64,000 bases of DNA. Origin: Actinostola sp. cb2023 (taxonomy: Eukaryota; Cnidaria; Anthozoa; Actiniaria; Actinostolidae). This document shows positions 55,582-64,000 of this stretch, in pieces. Location of the stretch: contig JAUJYZ010001405.1 in the NCBI GenBank assembly GCA_033675265.1, forward strand, positions 124,001-188,000, given 5' to 3'. Both the position numbers and the translations under genes were made by a program. The notes beneath the pieces are model-generated. The model was not told the DNA's origin, searched no databases, and saw only the letters and a list, made by a program, of their open reading frames with translations. Position 1 is the first letter of the stretch; every line of letters begins with the position of its first letter.

Positions 55582-58500
55582 AGTTTGAAAATAATGCATC
55601 CAATATGTAAGACTAGTAAAAATACTTTCACAGAAAAACAGTAGTCTGAAATATCAATTCCAAAAATTAATTTCAGCTGCATGAAGTGAAAAAGATGAAT
55701 GAGAGAACAACAAATGATCCAAACCACTTTCAATTGCCCATAGATAAACATGTTATGCCCACAGATACATTGTTTTGCCCAAGTGGTTGCTTTTTCGCTT
55801 GTGCTTGAAATTTTAAAATATAGCTGATTTCTCAAACAGCAAAACTGAACGTTTTCTAATGGGTTACAAAGAAAAGATAATAACGATGAATGAAACTCTT
55901 TGCCCTATTTGTTTCCTTTCACCCAAGAATGATGATCAGCCAAGAAAACATTGGGTCAGAATTAAGATTGATTGAAAGAAACTTGTGTTGACTTTCAAGA
56001 AAAATAATTGTTTACAAATTAAGAAAGGAAACTCTCTTTCATCACTGTATATTATTGACCAGGACCTGTTACAAGATGTTGAAACCTTTTACTACCAGCG
56101 TGGGACAGCCGCCGAGTCTTAAAATGGGCTTTTTTCCCGGCCACAGGAAGCCTGTGAAGATCGCTCGGTTCGTTGTTGAAGAAAATAGACTTTGTAGTTT
56201 GGAGGAATCGCCTGAATGATTATAGTTTCGTGGTATATGGCCAAACAAGTTCTCAAAGTAGTGTATACAATTTTTCAACAAATAGTCTTAGACTTAGAAG
56301 TGTTTACTTCTGAGTTCTACCTGAAAGTTCCTTGCAATTTCGGGCTGTTGAGCAGCCAAGAATCTTACTCCATCTTTATCCCATACTTTCACTGTAAGTT
56401 TACTAGTATAGTGTTCGTTTTATTACTGAGTTTGTAAAAACTACAGTTGATGTCGTCATGTCGAGTGCCAGGCAATTCCAAATTCTGCATGCTCTATGGA
56501 GTCAAGCAACGAGAGTCTGTACTCACACCAAAAGTCTAAGGATGTTTTTCGATTTTACCATTTATACCCATTCTGAGAAAAGTCCAGTCTTGAAACTGGA
56601 ATGTGACTGCATTTTTCTTTGTGTAATCCCAAAGAATATCGTATGTTAAGAAAATACATTTATATGATTTATGAAAGATGGTGTCATTTAAGTGTTTTAC
56701 CAGATTTCATTGTGTTCAATCCAGAAATGTGCATTGTAGTAGTCCAGACTGTCATCAAAATATTCAACACTGGCATCTTGGTGCAGTTTGAAACCATATG
56801 GACCATCAAAAGAAATTCTGATCACTTTAAATATGCCTTTTGAAGCTTCTTATTAAACTCACAGGTTGTTTCCCACAGCAGCTGTGTGACAGTCTTATAA
56901 CCCGGTCTTTCAGCAAGAGAGCAAAAAATGAGCACTATTGGTAGATACAATATCGGTAGTCCTTGTGTAGTGTCCATGTCGCTCCTGCAACATGCTCTGT
57001 GACATCATTGTGGAATATTTAGTTCATTGGTGGATACTTCATCTGTGATCCTTGTATAGTGCCCATGATGCTCCCGCAACAAGCTCTGTAACATCATCAA
57101 TATTTAGCACCATTGGTAGATGATAGCTGTTGGTAGCATCAGTGTTCTTGGTCAAGTCTCTTGCTCGTACTTTAGCTGTTCCTATTTCTTACAATGTTCA
57201 TCATCGATACTGTGCTGTATCATTGTCAGGTTTCAAAATTTGGGAATATATTGTTGTTGTATTCATTCTTAGAAATGGAACTTATTGAACAGATACATGT
57301 ATATTGATGACTTGAATGATATAGTACCCAGTTTATTCAAATACTGTAATTTGAAAAGAATGCATCCAATATGTAAGACTACAATAGTAAAATACTTCCA
57401 CAGGAAAACAGTAGTCTGAAATGTCAATTCCAAAAATTACTTTCAGCTGAAGTAAAAACGATACGAGTGAGAAAACAACAAAATGATCGAAACCACTTTA
57501 AATTGCCCATAGATACACATGATATGCCCATAGATACACATGATATGCCCATAGATAAACATATTATGCCCATAAATACATTTTTTGGCTCAAGTGGTTG
57601 CTTTTTCGCTTGTGCTTTAAAGTTTAAAATATAGCTGATTTCTCAAACAGCAAAACTGAACGTTTTCTAATGGGTTACAAAGAAAGGATGAATGAAACTC
57701 TTTGCCCTATTTTTGTCCTTTCACCCAAGAATGATCAGCCAAGACATTTTTTATTGGGTCAGAATTTAGATTGATTGAAAGAAACTTGTGTTGACTTTCA
57801 AGAAAAATATTTTTTTACAAACTAAGAAAGGAAACTCTCTTTCATCATTGTATATTATTGACCAGGCCCTGTTACACGATGTTGAAACCTTTTATTACTC
57901 AGCGTGGACAGACGCTGAGTCTTAAAATGGGCTTTTTCCCCGGCCGCAGAAAGCCAGTGAAGATCACTTGGTTCGTTGTTGAAGAAAATAGACTATGTAG
58001 TTTGGAGGACTCTCCTGAATGATTATAGTTTCCTGCTATTTGGCCAAGCAAATGTTCAAAGTACTGTGTATACAATTTTTCAACAAATAGTCTTAGACTT
58101 AGAAGTGTTTACTTCTGAGTTCTCCTGGAAGTTCCTTGCAATTTTGGGCTGTTGAGCAGCCAAGAGTCTTACTCCATCTTTATCCCATACTTTCACCGTA
58201 AGTTTACTAGTATAGTGTTCGTTTTATTACTGAGTTTGTAAAAACTACAGTTGATGTCGTCATGTCGAGTGCCAGGCAATTCCAAATTCTGCATGCTCTA
58301 TGGAGTCAAGCAACGAGAGTCTGTACTCACACCAAAAGTCTAAGGATGTTTTTCAATTTTAACATTTATACCCATTCTGAGAAAAGTCCAGTCTTGAAAC
58401 TGAAATGTGACTGCATTTTTCTTTGTGTAATCCCAAAGAATATCGTATGTTAAGAAAATACATTTATATGATTTATGAAAGGTGGTGTCATTTAAGTGTT

Positions 58501-58850
58501 TTACCAGATTTCATTGTGTTCAATCCAGAAATGTGCATTGTAGTAGTCCAGACTGTCATCAAATTATTCAACACTGGCATCTTGGTGCATTTTGATTGGT
58601 CAGTTTGAAACCATATGGACCATCAAAAGAAATTCTGATCACTTTAAATATGCCTTTTGAAGCTTCTTATTAAACTCACAGGTTGTTTCCCACAGCAGCT
58701 GTGTGACAGTCTTATAACCCGGTCTTTCAGCAAGAGAGCAAAAAATGAGCACTATTGGTAGATACAATATCGGTAGTCCTTGTGTAGTGTCCATGCCGCT
58801 CCTGCAACAAGCTCTGCAACATGATCATTGGTGGAATTTAGTGGAATCTT
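55582..58850 (+). repeat. Tandem duplication of about 1.4 kb
   Basis: Copy A (about 55582-57000) and copy B (about 57345-58840) are aligned at a distance of about 1.80 kb and differ by scattered substitutions and small indels. Shared landmarks are GCATCCAATATGTAAGACTA, ATGTCGAGTGCCAGGCAATT (56459 and 58262) and AGCACTATTGGTAGATACAA. The same short open frames appear in both copies (63 and 61-74 residues), but no family is recognised and I do not call them genes. Confidence 0.9.
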
Positions 58851-59050
58851 TAGTACTATTGGTAGATACTTTATCTGTGGTCGTTGTGTACTGTCCATGG
58901 TACTCCTGCAACACTTTCTGCAAAATCATCATTGGTTGAATATGTTTAGCACTATTGGTAGATACTTCATGTGTGGTACTTGTGTAGCATCCATGGTCTG
59001 CAGCATCATCTTTGGTTAGCATCGTTGGTAGATACAGTACTTCATCTGTG
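56933..59050 (+). repeat. Degenerate 75-110-bp repeats (TATTGGTAGATAC family)
   Basis: Units with CACTATTGGTAGATAC, TTCATCTGTGGTCCTTGTG, GTGTCCATG and CTCCTGCAACAAGCTCTG occur about three times at 56933-57130 and about four times at 58745-59050, at the ends of both copies of the duplication. Divergence is high. Confidence 0.75.
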
Positions 59051-59687
59051 GTTGTGTAGAACTTGTGATGTTTCATGTAGGGATGGATAGCCCTGATCAC
59101 CATTTCAAATACATTTCATATTTTTTGCATTGCATAACATTTTTCATTTCATAAACAACAATATATAAACAACATTGGCTTAAGATGATTACTTGTTACA
59201 AAGAAATATTAAATAACTAGCATTTGAAGCCAAAAGCTGAGTGTTGAACATTTTCTTCTATGCCAATTGCTTTCTTTACAATTAGCTTTAATTTGATTAT
59301 GTTTAAAGAATGAAAATATTTACTTAGATGTTATACCATTAGAACTTCTCAAAAACATCCCCCATAATTTTCTGTGAGATTAACAAAGTCCATGTCTTAT
59401 TTGATTAGAATTATAGGCTATGGACATATGTTTATTGTAAGTAAGCATACAGTTTCAATTAAGTTCAATGCGGAAATAATTTGCAAGAGTGTGTTTTTCA
59501 AAGAGTATCAAAATTGTACAAGCCTGTAAGGCGATTGAGTGCAAATCATTCCAAAATGAATGAGAAATCGTATGATTACCAATTAATAACATTCAGTGCA
59601 AATTAAACTGAAATGCTCTTAGCCAATCAGAATTGACAATTTTTACCATTAATATTATTATAACAATTAAATTACAAAAAGTAATTA
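59051..59687. other. Non-coding DNA, nothing recognised
   Basis: AT-rich sequence with no long open frame or clear repeat. Confidence 0.5.
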
Positions 59688-59857
59688 CAGTCCGACCTCT
59701 ATAAAGCTGACAGTTATTAAGTGGCCACCCTCTATCAAGAGGTCAGTTTTCAAAGTCCCAAATTGAGTTTCACACATACAAACACTGGATTTGCTACCTC
59801 TATTAATTGACCAGTTATCAAAGTCACAAGGGTGGCCACTTAATAGAGTTTGGACTG
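59688..59857. mobile_element. 170-bp TA-flanked MITE
   Basis: Ends CAGTCCGACCTCTATAAAG and its inverted relative CTTAATAGAGTTTGGACTG, with TA outside both. Inside, AAGTGGCCACCCTCTAT is near-palindromically repeated. The termini resemble the CAGT...CTCTATTAAG ends known from pogo/Tigger-type elements. Confidence 0.85.
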
Positions 59858-59933
59858 TATTACCCAAATAATAATAATAATTCATTAATATTATAATACA
59901 GTTCTTTACACATGTGATAGTAGTCATCTCAAT

Positions 59934-60300
59934 TAGCAATTACCTAAACGAGCAGGGGACTGGGAACGAGTTTATTAGAATTAATGCAATTACGAAATTA
60001 CGAAATTGAGCAAATTCTGTCGGAATTATAAACTTTTGAAATTGTGTTGTCCAGCCAAAATTTTACAGTGAATGTATGGTTTGGCTGGACAACGTCAAAA
60101 AATTACAGAGTTTGTACGGGAAAATAGACATCTTTGATGCCCTCTAGCATCATCAATATTAAGCCGAAGTTCACCAAACTTTCCAGACTAGCTAAGTTTG
60201 ATCTGCTCTCTCAGAATATGATGCCCACTTTTGCTAGTTTCTTATTGAATTAGTTGTACGGACTTGATCCCAGTCCCCTGCTCGTTTTGGTAATGGCTAA
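59934..60300. mobile_element. Inverted-repeat element, about 370 bp
   Basis: Left end TAGCAATTACCTAAACGAGC then AGGGGACTGGGA; right end TCCCAGTCCCCTGCTCG then TTTTGGTAATGGCTA. A strong internal hairpin (GTTGTCCAGCCAAA and TTTGGCTGGACAAC) lies at about 60047-60092. Its ACTGGGAACGAGTTT words are shared with the ends of the 2939-4433 element. Confidence 0.8.
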
Positions 60301-60725
60301 TACATATACATATTATATATTGTTTCTGGTTCTCATGTGTAACATTGTGGGTCCTGGTTGTTGTCTGGTCTAATGTCATCATAGTCATTGTGTCAGGTTA
60401 GCCTGAGTGCTGATCGACAGCATTCATCACAACTTCTCTTATGCATATTATGTATAAAGGTGATAGTACTTATTCAAACTGGCTCTTGTCTGACTTCCGC
60501 GTGTCGATATTAAGTCAACACAGCAATTTGTCCTCATGGACAGTATTCATCACAACATGTCTTACATATACCTATCATAAAAAGGTAACAGTATTCCAAT
60601 CGCATGGACAATATTCAGCACAACTTCTCTTACGAATGCCTATCATGTATAAAGGTCATAGTATTCCAACAGCATGGACAGTATTCAGCACAACTTGTCT
60701 TGTCTTATATATGCCTATCGATTCA
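60301..60725 (-). repeat. Inverted relatives of the 54-kb repeats
   Basis: About four units with CATGGACAGTATTCA, CACAACTTCTCTTA, TATGCCTATC and AAAGGT(C/G)ATAGTATTCCAA at 75-80-bp steps. The sequence before them (GTCTAATGTCATCATAGTC, AGGTTAGCCTGAGTGCTGAT) matches 54250-54370 in reverse. The two sets lie about 6 kb apart facing each other. Confidence 0.75.
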
Positions 60726-61122
60726 GGTTTTTTAAAATTATATAATTGGACTTTATCACATTTGTCAAAGTTTCAGTGAATAATCTCAAAAAGGAAAAGA
60801 AATAGACCACCCCTCTTGTTTTTAGTCTTCTGAAGTGAAATAAAACTGAACTTAAACTTTTAAAGCCGCCATTTTGAAATGTTTGAGACCCGTGCCTTAA
60901 CTATCCTGAGAATTTGGTATTCAAATAGAATTAAGACTTCAATAATATTTTAACAATCCCATTTATAAACAGGATATCCTTCGTTTTGTATTGCACATTA
61001 GCCCCGATTAGCCTGATATCAGTTTTACAGCCAAACAACATTACTCGACATAGTACAAACCGCGATACTCAGTTAACATTGATCCTAAAAATTCCCTACC
61101 TGATACCAGAGATGTTATTTAC
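60726..61122. other. Non-coding DNA or intron
   Basis: No exon recognised. It could be an intron of the candidate minus-strand gene to the right. Confidence 0.4.
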
Positions 61123-61686
61123 CATCAACCAGTCTTTACAGACATCGAATTGTCGATTGTACAGGTTTTTTTTACTGAATATCTGCTCGTCTGTCAGTGG
61201 AGTCAGCCTGCATATGCCACGGCCACACGTTACCACGTCAAGCAACGGTTCCAACAATTGACCTGGAAAATGAATAAAAAGAAATATTGTTTTTACAGTA
61301 GTATAGAGCGAACATAAGTCCTTGAGTTCTGTCATTTTAGCAGTATTTGGAGTCTTTTTACCTTGCGAAACGCCATCAAACACAACCCACAGCTTCAAGG
61401 AAACTTCTTCTCAACTTCTGTCACCTTTTCACCTCTCACCTTTCATCACGTGCAACAAGTGCCGCAAGGGATCATGGTCATTTTAATATACCACAGGAAT
61501 CCCAACATTATTGATTTATTTTCAGTATTTCAGTACTATATTCATTCTCTTACCCGGACCCTTCTCATGCAGCTTTCTAACGAAAAATCGAAGGCTCTGT
61601 AGCCTGCGAACAGGCAGTGTCCAACCATTGTTTCTGAACCTACTTTTTAAAATATAATAAATAAAAGGATATTTGTATGTGCGCAT
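61123..61686 (-). CDS. Unidentified gene, three candidate 5' exons
   Basis: Three minus-strand pieces join in a consistent phase. The first ends at 61554 with donor CGG/GTAAGAG and reads from an ATG at 61686-61684 (or from an acceptor at 61640) through LPVRRLQSLRFFVRKLHEKG. The second is short, ends at 61362 with CAAG/GTAAAA and reads VSLKLWVVFDGVSQ. The third, 61262-61123, has acceptor TCATTTTCCAG and donor ATG/GTAAAT and reads QLLEPLLDVVTCGRG followed by RLTPLTDEQIFSKKNLYNRQ. I do not recognise the family. The gene would be divergent from MOCOS, with about 160 bp between start codons. The support is splice signals and phase only; the second exon's acceptor is uncertain. Confidence 0.38.
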
Positions 61687-61848
61687 CTTTTTATGGGTTT
61701 CCTGTGGTAGAGCGCGCGCCGTATGTATTATGTCGGGCTCCCTGTGTGCGTCCCGCAAGATGGCGGGCGCCCGCAGAGAGGGACGTGCACAGGGATCCCA
61801 ACATGTGTATTTTCAGTGTTGGGCTTCCTGTGTCGTTCGTTTGCCAAC
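61687..61848. promoter_or_regulatory. MOCOS promoter, possibly bidirectional
   Basis: GC-rich for this window, no TATA box. CAAGATGGCGGGCGCCCGC (61755-61773) fits a YY1-type initiator site, read in the orientation usual for TATA-less promoters. Degenerate copies of CACAGGAAGCCCAA on either strand lie near 61490, 61694, 61735, 61776 and 61819, the last ending about 17 bp before the MOCOS ATG. Confidence 0.5.
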
Positions 61849-64000
61849 ATGGACGAGGAGGAGGAGTTTCTCCAAAGTTATTGTGGAAGTTATGGCTACA
61901 ATGGAGCTATAGATGCAATCAGGGAAAGGGAGTTTAAACGTCTAGGAGGTATGGAATACATTTGTAGCCGTATTTTAGATTCGTTTTGTAGGCTTCGAGT
62001 GTAATTGCATGATATTGAATAAATAAAGCACGAACGACATCCAGAGCTGTGTATGATTCTGTTGAACAGTCGTTTTATTCACAATGAAGCAATTTAGCCT
62101 TATGTTCATGACCCTTATTACCGGTATTCGTTTGATGTAACCATTAGATACATGTAAATGTATAGTGTGAAGTGAAGTGTCAAAAATTATGATACATTTG
62201 TACATTATGATTAAGTTTTTTGTAACTTCTTTGCCTTTGGTAACCAAATTATTTTAAGGAGGCTGCACACCTCTCTATCTGTTGCCAGGGTAACAAATTT
62301 ATTAAGTATAAACTGAATAAACCTTGGTATAGAAAATTCTTTGACAACCATTTATCATTATTTTGCATTCCATATCCCATTGATTCATGCAAATAAAGAT
62401 TTGAAAAATCAAAATAATGCAGATATCCATAATTTGATATTACAGTGGAACCCCGCCTAACGGACATCCCGGTATAATGGACACCCTGGTATAACGGACA
62501 GTTTTATAGGTCCCGGCGGAAAGGTGATACATTTCCTGTTAAAAAGACCCCATTATAACGGACACCCGTTATAACGGACACCCGTTATAACGGACAATGG
62601 ACACTTTTTTACAGCCCGAACAGCAAAAGTTAATACAAAATCAACCCCGTTATAACGGACAGTCTGAGTACAATCTTTCATCACACCATTGTTCGTGAAT
62701 CATTTTGTTAGAAAAAGAACAAAGTTTCCCTTGTATTATCAAGGTTTTATGTTTGTTTTCATTTGAGACGTTTCAAATGTTGCGTTATCATGGTTATTGA
62801 TGTGTATGCTATAATAGAGGTTTCTATTAATAAATTCAATAAAGAGTGACGTAATATGTAAGAAACCCCGTTATAACGGACACCCCGTTATAACGGACAC
62901 TTTCTCTGGTCCCTTTGGTGTCCGTTATAACGGGGTTCCACTGTATAGTAATTGTATCATATGATCCGTATGTGTACTCTGTCAATAAAATCATTGGGAA
63001 AAAGTCACTCAATGAGGAACGGATGTGCTGAAGGACCTAAGAAAGCCTTCTGGCCATGCTCTATTTTTTCCTTCTTGTTTCGTGTTGTTGTTGTTGTAAT
63101 GTTGTTTTTTGGTTAACTACAAAATTAATGTACTATATTTTGTTGGTTTCCATTCTTCTAGATGACCTGTACCTTGATCACGTTGGTGCAACCCAGTATT
63201 CACAGTCTCTTCTTGATGCATATTTCAAAGATTTGTCGCAAAACATTTATGGGAACCCACACAGCCAAAATCCAAGTAGTCTGCTAACAACTGAACGTAT
63301 TAATGAAGTACGGAATAAAATCCTTCAGCACTTTAACACCAACAGCGATGAATTCTCTGTTGTGTTTACTTCGGGTGCAACGGCTGCGATTCGAATGGTA
63401 GCAGAGTGTTTTGATTGGCAGGAAAGTTCATGTTTGTGCTTTTTGCAGAATAGTCACACTTCGGTTGTGGGTATGAGAGAATGTGTTTTGAACCATGGTG
63501 CAAAGTTTATTTGCATCACAGAGAAAGACTGTCAGTCAAAAGACGTCACTTCAAATAACTTTCACAACAACCATATTACACATACATGTACATGTACATG
63601 TAGTAGTCGTATTGCATCATTGAAGGAAGGTTCAATGATGCAGCATCATCCATCTGGAATATGTGACCAGAAGAGTAAAGTTTGTCCAAATCTCTTTGTG
63701 TTCCCTGCAATGTGCAATTTCTCTGGTAAAAAGTACCCTCTCAAATGGATAAAATCTGTACAACATGGCGCTCTAAACTGTATTTATCCACATGATATTC
63801 ACTTGTCAGCCCAGTGGTTTGTGATGTTGGATGCTGCATCATTTGTCAGTACCTCACACTTGGATTTAGAGAAGAATAAAGCAGACTTTATCCCAGTGTC
63901 TTTCTATAAAGTGTTTGGGTTCCCAACAGGAATTGGAGCCTTGCTTGTTCGTAATAAAAGTGCTGATGTTCTTACAAAATCCTACTATGGTGGTGGCACT
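61849..64000 (+). CDS. MOCOS: Molybdenum cofactor sulfurase, 5' part
   Basis: PLP-dependent enzyme that transfers sulfur from cysteine to the molybdenum cofactor, activating xanthine dehydrogenase and aldehyde oxidase in the cytosol. Exon 1 (61849-61948) begins MDEEEEFLQSYCGSYGYNG and ends at GGAG/GTATGG. Exon 2 starts at 63162 after CATTCTTCTAG and stays open to the window end, giving 313 codons. NifS-like motifs appear in order: YLDHVGATQYS, NIYGNPHSQNPSS, VVFTSGATAAIRMVAE, NSHTSVVGMRE, CNFSGKKYPLKWI, then VSFYKVFGFPTGIGALL. The Lys in YKVFG (codon 283, 63908-63910) is the expected PLP Schiff-base lysine, and YYGGGT follows as in the family. An ACATGT microsatellite at about 63580-63601 adds a THTCTCTC insert before the conserved core. 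The remaining aminotransferase and C-terminal MOSC domains lie beyond the window. The single GC-rich upstream region fits a housekeeping promoter. Confidence 0.96.
62443..62943. mobile_element. pogo/Tigger-like MITE in MOCOS intron 1
   Basis: 501 bp with termini CAGTGGAACCCCG and CGGGGTTCCACTG, flanked by TA (62441-62442, 62944-62945). The sub-terminal sequence repeats CCCGTTATAACGGACA several times on both sides. The ends match those known for pogo/Tigger-type elements. No transposase is present. It lies in intron 1 (61949-63161), clear of both splice sites. Confidence 0.92.

Noticed and set aside
56458..58608. Duplicated 61-74-residue frames as genes
   Set aside because: Identity follows the recent DNA duplication. 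No family or codon constraint is visible by eye.
61673..62004. Plus-strand frames of 79-93 residues starting before the MOCOS ATG
   Set aside because: The 93-residue frame contains MOCOS exon 1 in frame but continues into the intron; the others are other-frame shadows. The exon ends at the GGAG/GTATGG donor.
1..64000. tRNA, rRNA or bacterial-type operon signals
   Set aside because: None seen. Intron structure and transposon types are eukaryotic.

Overview
The window is metazoan nuclear DNA. It has short exons with GT-AG introns, an intron that looks U12-type, a BEL/Pao retroelement, many short inverted-repeat transposons and very large tandem repeats. Nothing is bacterial or organellar: there are no operons, tRNA or rRNA genes. 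The repeated gene family at 20-24 kb and the mix of transposons suit a marine invertebrate such as a coral or sea anemone, but the taxon is an inference. All searching was by eye, so repeat borders are exact only where terminal repeats and target-site duplications are named.

Layout. 1-10.5 kb is non-coding and filled with short inverted-repeat elements and one 25-bp minisatellite. 10.9-18.24 kb (minus strand) holds seven exons of a zinc finger protein 830 (ZNF830/CCDC16) orthologue, and its introns carry minisatellites and foldback elements. Its first intron has the ATATCC start and branch point of a minor-spliceosome intron. 20.15-23.7 kb (minus) is a broken copy of a repeated metazoan gene family with a cysteine-rich tesmin/CXC-like tail. 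It was hit by three insertions: a 962-bp TTAA element, a 102-bp foldback element and a bare poly(A) insertion. 24.05-28.06 kb (plus) is a decayed BEL/Pao pol gene with a probable 3' LTR. 28.81-53.99 kb is one tandem array: about 330 bp of a 24-bp unit passing into about 24.8 kb of a 29-bp unit. 54-61 kb holds dispersed and duplicated repeats. 61.12-61.69 kb (minus) may be the start of an unidentified gene. 61.85-64.0 kb (plus, running off the end) is the 5' part of molybdenum cofactor sulfurase (MOCOS).

The huge reading frames over the array (thousands of residues on both strands) are not genes. The 29-bp unit has no stop codon in any of its six frames. Because 29 is not a multiple of three, each frame cycles through the same three phases, so all frames stay open until a unit mutates. 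The two well-supported host genes, ZNF830 (a nuclear protein linked to pre-mRNA splicing) and MOCOS (sulfuration of the molybdenum cofactor for xanthine dehydrogenase and aldehyde oxidase), are unrelated in function. Both have copies of the same short motif, CACAGGAAGCCCAA or close variants, near their starts.
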